A stretch of 20,510 bases of DNA from a virus: positions 1-20,510 of IMG/VR virus record IMGVR_UViG_3300025759_000905; one strand, written 5' to 3'. This document shows positions 1-8,815 of the stretch, piece by piece. Within the stretch, counting starts at the first letter, position 1, and every line of letters begins with the position of its first letter. The translations under genes and the position numbers were made by a program. Below the pieces are notes generated by a model, which worked only from the letters and a program-made list of their open reading frames with translations, did not search any database and was not told the origin of the DNA.

Positions 1-1
1 C

Positions 2-892
2 AATAACTTTTATGTGAACACTAGCGGACAGTCCAGAATGAAGGTTGAGTCTGGTGGTGTTATTGCTTATGTAAAACTTCAGGCAGACGAACTTTTCCAT
101 GCAAAACAGGGTATCTCAATGGATGCCCTTGGCATTACCTTCCCTGATGGAACCTTCCAATCAAGTGCCGCTAGTGGATCTGAAATAGTCGCTGGTGCAG
201 GTATGACACTTGATGGATCTACTTTAGGTATTGATCCAACCGCCGTGGTTCATGTCGCTGGTGTTTCGAGTGATGGTCAAATTAGCGGCGGTAATGGAAT
301 TAACTTGTCCGCTGGTAATCTTGAAATGGCTAACGGTAGTAGGATGGGTAATGCAACCAATGGACAGTTTAGAGTAGCAACAAACGAAGTGCAGTTACTA
401 CCAAATGGTGACACAACAAATGGATTTGTTGCGGCCGCATCTCTACATTACCACAATCAGAAAACGCAGTTCAAGAAAGGTATTTCTGCTGATGCCGGTA
501 TCACTGCTAATGCGCCTTGTAACTTTTTAGACAATCAAGTAATAAGGCCTCAACTTAAGGATTATTCGGAAACTGTAAACGCAATTGGTTCGAAAACTAC
601 CAGTTTCTCGGTTGATTTTGAAGATGGAAATGTGCAATCATTAACTGTTGGTGGTAATATGACTGTAAGTTTTTCAAACGCTCCCGGCGCCGGTCAAGCA
701 GGAACGGTTACTCTCGTAATAACAAACGGCGGCGCTCACACTGTAACATGGCCTTCGGGCTTTCAGACAGTAAAATGGCCTGGTGGGGTTGCACCAACAC
801 TGACATCTTCTGGTACAGATATACTCACATTCTTAACTACCAATGCAGGTGTTACAATTTACGGATTCGTGGGTGGGTTGAACTTCTCATGA
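2..892 (+). CDS. Tail-fibre-like structural protein, 5' end outside the window
   Basis: The reading frame is open to the left edge; the first GTG (14) is probably internal, so the gene is partial. The product looks like a receptor-binding or whisker/fibre-type virion protein. It is rich in Gly, Ser, Thr and Asn, and contains short units ending in 'GITFPDGTFQSSA' (about residues 41-53 from the GTG), a pattern I know from tail fibres of marine T4-like phages. A second unit of the form 'QFKKGISADAGITA' follows at about 153-166. The last 110 residues form a beta-rich domain, beginning near 'PQLKDYSE' and containing 'TVTWP' and 'VKWPGG', that recurs at the C-terminus of phage structural proteins. 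No transmembrane segment is seen. The stop overlaps the next start (ATGA at 889-892), implying translational coupling. The exact role (fibre, collar or accessory adhesin) is not resolvable from this fragment. Confidence 0.75.
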   Translation, partial: NNFYVNTSGQSRMKVESGGVIAYVKLQADELFHAKQGISMDALGITFPDGTFQSSAASGSEIVAGAGMTLDGSTLGIDPTAVVHVAGVSSDGQISGGNGINLSAGNLEMANGSRMGNATNGQFRVATNEVQLLPNGDTTNGFVAAASLHYHNQKTQFKKGISADAGITANAPCNFLDNQVIRPQLKDYSETVNAIGSKTTSFSVDFEDGNVQSLTVGGNMTVSFSNAPGAGQAGTVTLVITNGGAHTVTWPSGFQTVKWPGGVAPTLTSSGTDILTFLTTNAGVTIYGFVGGLNFS

Positions 893-1575
893 TCGGTGCA
901 TCCAGAGCGGCTTCGACGAGACAGTATCAACTGCTGTCAACCGAGACAATCACATCAACTGGATCTCAGGACGCTACAATTCCAGCAGGAACTCTGTTCA
1001 TCGAGATCGAGATGTGGGGTGCCGGTGGTGGTGGTGCGGGACTTATGGAAAGCGGCCGCCCTCCAACTTACTATGCACAGAATGGTGGTGCTGGTGGTGC
1101 ATACCTGAAGAAAAGATATCAATCATCATCACTTGTATCGGGTGATACTTTAACCTTTACTGTTGGTTCTGGAGGCGCCGGTGGTGCCGCTGGTGCCGCA
1201 GGAAGTGGTGGTGGTGATACTACTTTGTCCAGTCCTGTTTCTCTTTCCGCTGGTGGTGGGGGTGGTGCCAACACATCCACCGCTTTTGGTGCAAGTGCCC
1301 CGCTCGGAGGAAGTGCATCTGGAGGAGACACAAACACTAGTGGAGAGAACGGGAATACCCGAGCAAGCACATCTGGTGATGGTGGTGATGGCGGAGACGG
1401 AGCAAACGGTGGTGCCGGTGGTGCAGGTGGTCAAATATCTGGTAGTGTTGCTGCACAGGACGGAACAACGCCTGGTGGTGGTGGTGGCGGAGCAAGAGGA
1501 TCGACTAGTCTTGGTGTTTCTGATGCCGGTGGTGATGGTGCCAACGGTAAGGTGGTGGTAAAATACTACGGATAA
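889..1575 (+). CDS. Glycine-rich tail protein (adhesin / tail-tip type)
   Basis: Encodes 228 residues from the ATG at 889, which overlaps the preceding stop as ATGA; the frame is open further upstream, but that part is a shadow of the previous gene. An N-terminal stretch of about 45 residues leads to 'IEIEMWGAGGGGAG', the hallmark of glycine-rich phage tail proteins in which poly-glycine helices pack together. It continues with 'LVSGDTLTFTVGSGG' and then many Gly-Gly-Ala/Gly-Gly-Asp repeats to the end, closing with 'GKVVVKYYG'. In T4-like phages such proteins (gp38-type adhesins) can sit at the fibre tip and set host range. That family role is known, and assigning it here is inference from composition and position next to a fibre-like gene. 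The DNA is correspondingly rich in GGTGGT repeats, which could favour recombination or slippage. Confidence 0.8.
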   Translation: MIGASRAASTRQYQLLSTETITSTGSQDATIPAGTLFIEIEMWGAGGGGAGLMESGRPPTYYAQNGGAGGAYLKKRYQSSSLVSGDTLTFTVGSGGAGGAAGAAGSGGGDTTLSSPVSLSAGGGGGANTSTAFGASAPLGGSASGGDTNTSGENGNTRASTSGDGGDGGDGANGGAGGAGGQISGSVAAQDGTTPGGGGGGARGSTSLGVSDAGGDGANGKVVVKYYG

Positions 1576-1577
1576 TG

Positions 1578-1605
1578 TTGACTTTTCTCATACATAGAGT
1601 ATAAT
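1578..1605 (+). promoter_or_regulatory. Sigma70-type promoter before dut
   Basis: TTGACT at 1578-1583 and a perfect TATAAT at 1600-1605 are separated by 16 nt, in the only gap (62 nt) between the tail genes and the nucleotide/replication block. Transcription would start near 1612, followed by a GGAGA ribosome site at 1629-1633 and the dut ATG at 1638. The match suggests recognition by host RNA polymerase and early expression of the following genes. The word ATACATA lies inside the spacer (1590-1596) and recurs in two other gaps. Confidence 0.75.
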
Positions 1606-1637
1606 TTCGTTATGACTTTTTACTTTATGGAGATACT

Positions 1638-2207
1638 ATGTCCGAGACGATGAAGATCCACAAGTTGTATCCTAATACACTTGAACTGAAACTGGGCAGC
1701 CATGAGGCTGCTTGTTACGACATCCATGCTCATTTGCGTGGACCCGTCACTCCCGAAGATGTTGCACCATTGATTCGTGAGATCAAGTGGTATGATGGAT
1801 ATAACCAACCACATACCACCATGCCTGATGTGGTGTTCGACAGTGATGTTCCTATCTGTACATTCACTTTGAATCCAAAGTGTCGTGCTTTGATTCCGAC
1901 TGGTATGGTAATGGATATTCCCATCGGTTTCTCTGCCCGTCTGCATCCAAGATCAGGACTGGCAGTGAAGACTGGAATTACTTTGATCAATGCAGAAGGT
2001 GTCATTGACTCTGACTATTGTCAGGAAGTTTTCGTTCCACTTCACAATACCACAAACACACCATTCAAGATTACCCACGGCGATCGTATCGCTCAGGTTG
2101 AGATCATTGAATATGCTAGACATGTTAGATATGTCACCTACACAGAAGCAACACCAGAATCACAAAAGACCAACCGCGTCGGCGGTTTCGGATCTACAGG
2201 AGTATAA
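1638..2207 (+). CDS. dut: dUTPase (deoxyuridine 5'-triphosphate nucleotidohydrolase)
   Basis: Hydrolyses dUTP to dUMP and pyrophosphate, keeping uracil out of DNA and supplying dUMP to the thymidylate synthase encoded downstream. All five motifs of the trimeric dUTPase family can be read: motif 1 'AACYDIHA' (24-31), motif 2 'HPRSGLA' (103-109), motif 3 'INAEGVIDSDY' (117-127, with the catalytic Asp), motif 4 'HGDRIAQ' (147-153) and motif 5 'NRVGGFGSTG' (179-188). At 189 residues it is longer than the usual ~150, because about 40 extra residues lie between motifs 1 and 2. After motif 3 the usual Arg-Gly is replaced by Cys-Gln. First gene after the promoter, with GGAGA 5 nt from the ATG; the next gene starts 1 nt after its stop. 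Confidence 0.93.
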   Translation: MSETMKIHKLYPNTLELKLGSHEAACYDIHAHLRGPVTPEDVAPLIREIKWYDGYNQPHTTMPDVVFDSDVPICTFTLNPKCRALIPTGMVMDIPIGFSARLHPRSGLAVKTGITLINAEGVIDSDYCQEVFVPLHNTTNTPFKITHGDRIAQVEIIEYARHVRYVTYTEATPESQKTNRVGGFGSTGV

Positions 2208-2208
2208 T

Positions 2209-2604
2209 ATGACACGCGATGAACTTTTAATGTATCACTCAGAAATATGCAAATCTGCACAGCAGTTGATGTCTCTTAAAAATAGAGATTATGCAGGACA
2301 AGAGGGAAATGAACCCTTTGCAAACTTTACTCGCGTAGAGTCTATGGGTATCTGTAGCACCGAGCAAGGTTTTATGACTCGCATCACTGACAAAATGAGT
2401 CGTCTTTCCTCCTTCTTGAATTCCGGTAAAATGCATGTTGAAGATGAAAGTTTTCGTGATACAATAGTGGATGTGATCAATTACATGGTTTTACTTTCTG
2501 CTTACATTCAAGACAAAGATGAAGAAACACAATCTGAAAATTCTAAATTAGAATTGCTTATGGAAGAAAGAAACCATGAGAGTATGAGGGACAATGGCTT
2601 CTGA
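2209..2604 (+). CDS. DUF1599/Nmad1-type (nucleotide-modification-associated) all-alpha protein
   Basis: 131 residues from the ATG at 2209, with AGGAG at 2198-2202. The product is helical, with conserved-looking blocks 'KNRDYAG' (24-30), 'FANFTRVESMG' (37-47), 'TDKMSRLSSFLNSGK' (60-74) and 'ESFRDTIVDVINYMVLL' (80-96). This arrangement (K-x-x-DY, N-x-x-F-x-x-F, a K-M-x-R helix, then a D-x-x-x-D-x-x-NY helix) is what I recall for DUF1599, also called nucleotide modification associated domain 1, which is related in fold to MazG-type NTP pyrophosphohydrolases. A function in nucleotide hydrolysis or in handling modified nucleotides is inference. The acidic C-terminal tail (about 103-131) is not part of the domain. 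It overlaps the polymerase start by 11 nt, so co-expression with replication is likely. Confidence 0.75.
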   Translation: MTRDELLMYHSEICKSAQQLMSLKNRDYAGQEGNEPFANFTRVESMGICSTEQGFMTRITDKMSRLSSFLNSGKMHVEDESFRDTIVDVINYMVLLSAYIQDKDEETQSENSKLELLMEERNHESMRDNGF

Positions 2605-5122
2605 TTTTTATACTAATGTGATGGTGCGTGGTGATAACATTCTGTATCGAGGTGTCGAGAACGGAAAAAGGGTAAAGAGAACAGTTCCTTTTTCGCCCAC
2701 TCTTTATGTTCCCACCGACAAGAAAACCGAGTGGAAAAGTCTGGATGGGAGATACATGGAAGAGTTCTGTGTAGGTTCTATGCTTGACACTAATAAATTT
2801 ATCAAGGATCATCGAAACACCGCAGGGCTAGAAATTCATGGTAATACCGATTACGCATACTCTTACATCGCCCAAGAGTTTTCGGGTGAAGTAGAATACG
2901 ATATTGATGATCTTGTTATTGCTTATATTGACATTGAAACTGAAGCAGAGAAAGGATTCCCTGATTATCAAAATCCAAATGAAAGAGTGATTGCAATCAC
3001 AGTTGCAATCAATGAAACTTATTATGTCTTTGCTTTGGGGCAATATTCAAGTGACAAAGATAACGAAGTAGTTTTTAATTTTTCTTCTGAAAGAGAACTT
3101 CTAGAAGAGTTTTATCGTTTTTGGCATGAAGTTTCTCCTGACATTGTTACTGGATGGAACATTAGATTTTTCGATATTCCATATTTGTACAATCGAAGCA
3201 TCGCTGTTATTGGTTCGGCGAAAGCAAAAATGCTTTCTCCTTGGCGCTATGTGCGAGAAAGAGTCGTTCACAGAATGAATCGAGATCACACGGTTTATGA
3301 ACCAATCGGTGTTTCGGTGCTTGATTATTATGAATTGTATCAAACCTTTACATACACAAACCAAGAATCATACAGACTGGATCATATTGCTTTTGTGGAA
3401 CTAGGACAAAAGAAACTCTCTTATGATGAATTCGATAGCATTACTGAATTCTATAAAAAGGATTTTCAGAAGTTTATTGAATACAATATCAAGGATGTAG
3501 AACTAGTTCATAAACTAGAAAAGAAAATGAAATTGATTGAGTTGGTTGTCGCACTTACCTACTCTGCAAAAGTAAACATGATGGATGTTTTTTCTCAAGT
3601 GAAAACTTGGGATCAAATTATTTTTCATTATCTGCATGAAAAGAATATCATTATTCCTCCGAAAAACTTTTCAGAAAAAGATACGCAGTATGCAGGGGCA
3701 TATGTTAAAAACCCAATTGTTGGTAAACATGATTGGATAGTTTCGTTTGACTTGAACAGTCTATATCCTCACTTGATTATGCAGTACAATATTAGTCCAG
3801 ACACAAAGATCAAGGGAATCTCGTCCCGAAGATCAATTGATGTTGAGGATATATTGGAGAGAGACGAATCTTCGATGAGTTTCATTGAAGATAAGAAAAG
3901 TCAAGGGTATTGTGTTGCTGCAAACTCCACACTTTACCGCAGAGACAAGCAGGGATTCCTTGCGGAACTTATGGAAAAGATGTATGTAGAGCGCAAAATG
4001 TACAAGAAGAAGATGATTGAGTGTCAGAAGCAGAAAGAGAAAGATCCAGACAACAAAGAATTGGATTTTCAAATTGCAAAGTTCAATAACTTCCAGATGG
4101 TTCGTAAGATTCAATTGAACTCCGCTTATGGTGCGATTGGGAACGAGTGGTTTCGATATTATGATGTCGAAATGGCCGAAGCGATCACATTGTCTGGACA
4201 ACTGAGTATTCGATGGATAGAAAGTAAGTTAAATTCTTTCCTAAATGAAATTCTAAAAACAGATAATGAGGATTATGTTATTGCTTCCGATACAGACAGT
4301 GTTTACATTTGTTTGGATAAATTAGTTCAAATGAATTGTGATAATCAATCCAAAGATGATATTGTAAATTATCTCGACAAAGTTTCTACTAAAGTTCTAG
4401 AACCATATATTGAACAAAAGTATGATGAATTGGCAAAGTTGATGAATGCTTATTCTAACAAAATGATAATGAAGCGGGAAGTCATCGCTTCCACTGGTGT
4501 TTGGACTGCAAAGAAAAGATACATGCTGAATGTATTTGATTCTGAGGGAGTTAAGTATAAAGAACCAAAAGTAAAAATTATGGGGATTGAAACTTCTCGA
4601 TCATCCACACCTCAAGTGGTTCGTGACAGTTTGAAGGAAATGATAAAGATAGTGATGAATGGAGATGAGAAACAGATACAGTCAGCAGTTAAAAAGTTCA
4701 AAACTAAATTTGAGTCTTTGGAACCAGAGGTAATCGCATTTCCGCGTGGTGTTTCGAATGTAAAGAAGTACAAAGACAGCACTCAGATCTATGCGAAGGG
4801 AACTCCAATTGCAGTTAAGGGCGCATTGATATATAATCACTATATCAGAAAAATGAAACTTAGTAGAAAGTATAAAACAATAATCGATGGCGATAAGATT
4901 AAATTCATATATCTCAAAACACCAAATCCATTGGCAGGATCTTACGGAAAAGATCATGTTCTTTCTTTTCCGAACGGTATACCAAAAGAATTCAATTTGC
5001 AACCTTACATCGATTATGAAAAGCAATTTAAAACCAGTTTCCTCGATCCGCTCTCTACAATTCTCAACGCAGTTGGGTGGGAATATGAAAAGAAATCTAC
5101 ACTAGAAAGTTTTTTTGGATAA
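2594..5122 (+). CDS. 43: Replicative DNA polymerase, family B (T4 gp43-like)
   Basis: The phage's main DNA polymerase, with 5'-3' synthesis and 3'-5' proofreading. Exonuclease motifs: ExoI 'YIDIETE' with Asp113 and Glu115, ExoII 'TGWNIRFFDIPYLYNR' (about 186-201), ExoIII 'YNIKD' (297-301). Polymerase motifs: A 'FDLNSLYP' (385-392), B 'KIQLNSAYG' (505-513), C 'SDTDS' with Asp566 and Asp568, then 'KKRYM' (640-644). The N-terminus follows the order of T4 gp43, and 842 residues is slightly below T4's ~900. The C-terminus ends 'TLESFFG', which fits the short hydrophobic tail by which such polymerases bind the sliding clamp (inference). Start chosen at the first ATG, overlapping the previous gene by 11 nt. 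The clamp, clamp loader and single-strand-binding protein are not in the window. Confidence 0.97.
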   Translation: MASDFYTNVMVRGDNILYRGVENGKRVKRTVPFSPTLYVPTDKKTEWKSLDGRYMEEFCVGSMLDTNKFIKDHRNTAGLEIHGNTDYAYSYIAQEFSGEVEYDIDDLVIAYIDIETEAEKGFPDYQNPNERVIAITVAINETYYVFALGQYSSDKDNEVVFNFSSERELLEEFYRFWHEVSPDIVTGWNIRFFDIPYLYNRSIAVIGSAKAKMLSPWRYVRERVVHRMNRDHTVYEPIGVSVLDYYELYQTFTYTNQESYRLDHIAFVELGQKKLSYDEFDSITEFYKKDFQKFIEYNIKDVELVHKLEKKMKLIELVVALTYSAKVNMMDVFSQVKTWDQIIFHYLHEKNIIIPPKNFSEKDTQYAGAYVKNPIVGKHDWIVSFDLNSLYPHLIMQYNISPDTKIKGISSRRSIDVEDILERDESSMSFIEDKKSQGYCVAANSTLYRRDKQGFLAELMEKMYVERKMYKKKMIECQKQKEKDPDNKELDFQIAKFNNFQMVRKIQLNSAYGAIGNEWFRYYDVEMAEAITLSGQLSIRWIESKLNSFLNEILKTDNEDYVIASDTDSVYICLDKLVQMNCDNQSKDDIVNYLDKVSTKVLEPYIEQKYDELAKLMNAYSNKMIMKREVIASTGVWTAKKRYMLNVFDSEGVKYKEPKVKIMGIETSRSSTPQVVRDSLKEMIKIVMNGDEKQIQSAVKKFKTKFESLEPEVIAFPRGVSNVKKYKDSTQIYAKGTPIAVKGALIYNHYIRKMKLSRKYKTIIDGDKIKFIYLKTPNPLAGSYGKDHVLSFPNGIPKEFNLQPYIDYEKQFKTSFLDPLSTILNAVGWEYEKKSTLESFFG

Positions 5123-5129
5123 TAAAAAA

Positions 5130-5351
5130 ATGAATGATGAACACATGAAATTTAATTTTAGCTTAGAAGAAACACAACTTCTATATTACCTTATAAAGAA
5201 AGAATGTTTATTGACAGAGAGAAGTGTTTCTGCTAGAATTAAAGACAGTAAAACAGATTTGAAAACATACGATGATCTTTTGCACCGAAAGCAAGTTTCG
5301 GAAAATATCAAAAGAAAGATCGGAAAGAAATACGGAGAAATTAATGCTTGA
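5130..5351 (+). CDS. Small hypothetical protein between polymerase and uvsX
   Basis: 73 residues, charged and probably helical, with a leucine/tyrosine-rich N-terminal helix ('[15 protein letters not shown]') and a lysine-rich C-terminal half ('[12 protein letters not shown]'). I do not recognise a family. It fills the gap between polymerase and uvsX exactly: it starts 7 nt after the polymerase stop and overlaps the uvsX start by 8 nt, which argues that it is a real gene. The start is uncertain: the ATG at 5130 has only a weak GGAT upstream, an ATG at 5145 is also possible, and a TTG at 5115 lies within the polymerase gene. A small replication or recombination accessory is a guess from position only. 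Confidence 0.6.
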   Translation: MNDEHMKFNFSLEETQLLYYLIKKECLLTERSVSARIKDSKTDLKTYDDLLHRKQVSENIKRKIGKKYGEINA

Positions 5352-6375
5352 TGATTTGATTAAAGAAAGTGGTAATAAGTATGCAAGTGTCGTTAATGAT
5401 GGTCTTGCTGGCTCAGATATTAGTGGGTTCGTGGATACCGGATGTTACATTTTTAACGCTATTCTCAGTGGTTCTATTTACGGTGGTATTCCTGATAATA
5501 AAATCATTGCTATTGCGGGAGAATCTGCTACAGGTAAAACCTATTTTACTCTCGGAATCGTTGCTAAATTTCTTCGTGATCGTCCCGAAGGAGTAGTTTT
5601 ATATTTTGATTCTGAACAAGCCGTAACTTCCGATATGATCAAGGGAAGAGGAATTGATCCAAACAGAGTTGCTGTGATGCCGGTGTCAACTGTGGAGGAT
5701 TTCCGACACCAAGCGATCAAAATCGTAGACAAGTATAAGGCAATGCCTAAGAGTGAACAAAAACCAATGCTGATTTGTCTAGATTCTCTCGGTATGCTTT
5801 CTACTGAAAAAGAAATGTCGGACACTGCCGAGGGAAAGACCACCAGAGACATGACTCGCGCTCAAGTTATTAAGGCTACCTTTCGTGTGTTAACTCTTAA
5901 GTTAGGAGACGCTGGTATTCCCATGATCATGACAAATCACACTTATGATCAAGTTGGATCCATGTTCCCAACAAAGCAGATGAGTGGTGGTGCAGGACTT
6001 AAATATGCCGCATCAACAATCGTATTTCTTTCGAAGAAAAAAGTGAAAGAAGGAACTGATGTTATCGGTAACATTATTCACTGCAAGAATTATAAGTCCA
6101 GGCTTACCAAAGAAAATGCAATGGTAGATGTCATGCTAAACTATGAAAGTGGACTTCATCCTTACTACGGATTATTGACTCTAGCAGAAAAATATGGTAT
6201 AGTTAAAAAGGTTTCTACGCGGTATGAATTTCCTGATGGGACAAAGGCTTATGAAAAGGCCGTGTACAAGGATCCGGAAAAATATTTTACTGATGATATA
6301 ATGAAGCAAATCGAAAATATCGCATCTAAAGAATTCATGTATGGATCAGATGAAGAGGAACTTTCTGGTGAGTGA
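5344..6375 (+). CDS. uvsX: UvsX-type RecA-family recombinase
   Basis: An ATP-dependent strand-exchange protein that forms filaments on single-stranded DNA and drives recombination-dependent replication and repair. Walker A is 'GESATGKT' (59-66), the RecA catalytic glutamate region is 'YFDSEQA' (87-93), Walker B is 'MLICLDSLG' (142-150), and a RecA-like loop region '[12 protein letters not shown]' (213-224) follows. The N-terminal '[14 protein letters not shown]' matches the entry to the RecA core. It is 343 residues from the ATG at 5344, with GGAG at 5334-5337, close to T4 UvsX (~390) and RecA (~350). The frame is open further upstream to 5272, but that overlaps the previous gene and lacks a ribosome site. 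The stop lies 8 nt inside the helicase gene. Confidence 0.95.
   Translation: MLDDLIKESGNKYASVVNDGLAGSDISGFVDTGCYIFNAILSGSIYGGIPDNKIIAIAGESATGKTYFTLGIVAKFLRDRPEGVVLYFDSEQAVTSDMIKGRGIDPNRVAVMPVSTVEDFRHQAIKIVDKYKAMPKSEQKPMLICLDSLGMLSTEKEMSDTAEGKTTRDMTRAQVIKATFRVLTLKLGDAGIPMIMTNHTYDQVGSMFPTKQMSGGAGLKYAASTIVFLSKKKVKEGTDVIGNIIHCKNYKSRLTKENAMVDVMLNYESGLHPYYGLLTLAEKYGIVKKVSTRYEFPDGTKAYEKAVYKDPEKYFTDDIMKQIENIASKEFMYGSDEEELSGE
6354..6359 (+). promoter_or_regulatory. Ribosome binding site deciding a GTG helicase start
   Basis: AGAGGA lies 8 nt before GTG at 6368, an ideal spacing. The in-frame ATGs at 6341 and 6350 have no recognisable ribosome site before them. The GTG also places the protein start where T4 gp41 begins relative to its first helix. 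Confidence 0.55.
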
Positions 6376-7756
6376 ATCTGTATTTACAGAAAAAATTATT
6401 TTAGAGAACTTAGTTTACAATTTTGATTATGCTAAGAAAATTATACCTTTCTTGAAAGAAGAATATTTTCATGGCAAAATCGATAGAGTAATTTTTTCTG
6501 AGATAAGTTCTTTCTATGAAAAGTATTCTGCATCACCCACTAAAGATGCAGTTAATATTCAGTTGAACAAGAGAAAGGACTTAAATGAAAGTGAATTTCA
6601 AACTACTCTAGAGTACTTGGAGTCATTTCATGATGACGAGTCGTTGAATCAAGAATGGCTAAAAGATGAAACTGAAGAGTTTTGTAAAGACAAAGCAGTT
6701 TATAATGCAATTATGGAATCCATTCAGATTATCGACGGAAAATCCAAAGAGAAAACTCAGGGATCTATTCCTACGATTCTTTCTGATGCACTTTCTGTTT
6801 CTTTTGATACTCACATCGGACACGATTACATTGAAGATTCAGAAATTCGCTTTGAATTTTATAATAGAACAGAAAAGAAAGTTCCTTTCGACTTAGATTT
6901 TTTCAACGATATCACCGGAGGAGGCACTCCGACTAAAACTCTAAATGTGGTTATGGCCGGTACGGGTGTGGGTAAATCTATGTGGTTGTGTCACCACGCA
7001 GCACATTGTCTTGCACAGAACAACAATGTTCTTTATATAACATGTGAAATGGCAGAAGAAAGAATCGCAGAAAGAATCGATGCAAATCTTTTGGATACTG
7101 ATATTAGTGATTTGAAACTTCTTGGTAAGGATAAATATGACAAGAAGATTGAGAATCTTAAACAGACAGTTAAGGGTAAACTTATTATCAAAGAGTATCC
7201 AACTGCAACTGCGACAGCGAATCACTTTCGATCTCTTCTGGAAGAATTAAAACTCAAAAAGAATTTTATTCCTGATGTTATTTTTATTGATTATTTGAAC
7301 ATTTGTGCATCCGCAAGACTTAAGGGTGGAAACATTGGATCATATTTTTTGGTGAAGTCCATAGCGGAAGAATTAAGAGGACTTGCAGTGGAACACAATG
7401 TCCCATTGTTCACTGCAACACAAGTAAATAGAGGTGGTTATTCTAATAGTGATATGGGATTGGAAGACACTAGTGAATCCTTTGGGCTTCCTCAAACAGC
7501 AGATTTCATGTTTGCTTTGATCTCCACCGAGGAATTGGAAGAATTGAATCAAATACTTGTAAAGCAACTTAAAAACAGATATAATGATGCTGCTGTGAAC
7601 AAGAAGTTCGTTCTTGGATTAAACAGGTCTAAGATGAAATTTAGCGATGTTGATCCATCACAGCAAACTTTGATTGGCTCTGGTCAGGACATGAAAACGG
7701 AAATGGAAGAAAAATTTGCAAAGACTTCTACAGTTGTTGATGATTGGAAATTTTGA
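6368..7756 (+). CDS. 41: Replicative DNA helicase, DnaB family (T4 gp41-like)
   Basis: A hexameric 5'-3' helicase that unwinds the fork and works with the primase encoded next. The sequence runs parallel to T4 gp41, including '[13 protein letters not shown]' and '[12 protein letters not shown]' before the motor domain. Walker A is 'GTGVGKS' (198-204 from the GTG), 'YITCEMAEE' follows at about 223-231, Walker B is 'VIFIDYLN' (304-311), the sensor-like 'FTATQVNR' is at 348-355, and a basic 'QLKNRYND' segment near 400 could supply the arginine finger. It is 462 residues from GTG 6368, or 471 if ATG 6341 is used; T4 gp41 is ~475. It overlaps uvsX by 8 nt and the primase by 1 nt (TGATG), so the three are almost certainly co-translated. 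Confidence 0.95.
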   Translation: MSESVFTEKIILENLVYNFDYAKKIIPFLKEEYFHGKIDRVIFSEISSFYEKYSASPTKDAVNIQLNKRKDLNESEFQTTLEYLESFHDDESLNQEWLKDETEEFCKDKAVYNAIMESIQIIDGKSKEKTQGSIPTILSDALSVSFDTHIGHDYIEDSEIRFEFYNRTEKKVPFDLDFFNDITGGGTPTKTLNVVMAGTGVGKSMWLCHHAAHCLAQNNNVLYITCEMAEERIAERIDANLLDTDISDLKLLGKDKYDKKIENLKQTVKGKLIIKEYPTATATANHFRSLLEELKLKKNFIPDVIFIDYLNICASARLKGGNIGSYFLVKSIAEELRGLAVEHNVPLFTATQVNRGGYSNSDMGLEDTSESFGLPQTADFMFALISTEELEELNQILVKQLKNRYNDAAVNKKFVLGLNRSKMKFSDVDPSQQTLIGSGQDMKTEMEEKFAKTSTVVDDWKF

Positions 7757-8814
7757 TGGCAGTTTACATAGATAAAAAATTCATAAACATGGCATCAGTT
7801 CATTTGGATAAATTCAAATGGAAGTCGGAAACCTTAGCAAATTGCAGGTGTCCCATCTGCGGTGATTCGCAGAAAAACAAAAACAAAGCTCGTGGATTCT
7901 TTTACCAGAAGGGTAGTGATTACTTCTATAAGTGTCATAACTGTGGTGCTGGCCACTCTTTGTATAGATTCTTGGAGAGTGTGTCTCCGGGACTCGTCAA
8001 AGAATATCAAATGGAAAGGTGGAAAGAAGGCCATAACGGAAACTCGAATTACAAAAAACCGAAAGTAGAAGAAATGTTTAAAATGTCTGCACCAAAGTTC
8101 AAACCAAAACACAATCTACTCAAACCACTGAAGTGCGTGAAGGATCTTCCTGAAGATCACATCTGCCGACAGTTTGTGGAGATGCGTAGAATTCCAAAGA
8201 AGTTCTACAGTATGTTGTACTTCACAGAAAATTTCTATGCTTACATGAAGTTGGTGGACCCCGAGTTCAATCCCTCAAAGACAACTGGACCAGAACCACG
8301 ACTCGTCATTCCTTTCTTTGACAAGAAAGATAATGTTGTTGCCGTTCAGGGTCGATCGTTGTCGATGAAGGATGAGTACAACGCCCGCACCACACTACGA
8401 TACATCACCGTGAAGTCAGACAAGTCTATCGAACGACTCTGGTATGGTATGTGGCGTGCGAATCCTAAGAAGCGTGTGTATGTTGTGGAGGGTCCATTAG
8501 ACAGTCTCTTCATCGACAACACGGTAGCAATGGTGGGTGCAGCATCAGTTCAGAACGAACCTGCTCGATTCGCAAACACTGATATGGTTTATGTTCTTGA
8601 CAACGAACCACGCAATCCCCAGATTGTGAAGTTCAATGAGAACCTGATCAATCAGGGAAAGACAGTGTGTATTTGGCCGAATGGTATCAAGGATAAGGAT
8701 ATCAACGACATGGTGTATCGAATGACACCAAAAGAAATCAAAAAGATTATGGATGACAATGCGGTTTCTGGTTTAGAAGCAACAATGAGACTCAATCGAT
8801 GGAGAAAAGTATAA
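7756..8814 (+). CDS. 61: DNA primase (T4 gp61-like)
   Basis: Makes RNA primers for lagging-strand synthesis in complex with the gp41-type helicase. An N-terminal zinc ribbon is visible: Cys32, Cys35, Cys60 and Cys63, in 'RCPICGDS', 'NKARGFFY' and 'YKCHNCGAGH', which is very close to T4 gp61. A Toprim domain follows, with 'VVEGPLDSLF' (Glu245) and 'VYVLDNEPRN' (Asp282), then 'KDINDMV' (314-320). It is 352 residues from the ATG at 7756, near T4's 342. The start is chosen because TGATG overlaps the helicase stop; a TTG at 7744 is less likely. From about 8100 onward the DNA becomes visibly richer in G and C than the polymerase-helicase stretch. Confidence 0.94.
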   Translation: MAVYIDKKFINMASVHLDKFKWKSETLANCRCPICGDSQKNKNKARGFFYQKGSDYFYKCHNCGAGHSLYRFLESVSPGLVKEYQMERWKEGHNGNSNYKKPKVEEMFKMSAPKFKPKHNLLKPLKCVKDLPEDHICRQFVEMRRIPKKFYSMLYFTENFYAYMKLVDPEFNPSKTTGPEPRLVIPFFDKKDNVVAVQGRSLSMKDEYNARTTLRYITVKSDKSIERLWYGMWRANPKKRVYVVEGPLDSLFIDNTVAMVGAASVQNEPARFANTDMVYVLDNEPRNPQIVKFNENLINQGKTVCIWPNGIKDKDINDMVYRMTPKEIKKIMDDNAVSGLEATMRLNRWRKV

Positions 8815-8815
8815 T

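Noticed and set aside
1119-1561. Open frames on both strands inside the glycine-rich gene (1119-1370, 1150-1434, 1163-1561).
   Set aside because: They are produced by the GGTGGT repeats read in other frames; compositions are low-complexity and no ribosome sites were seen.
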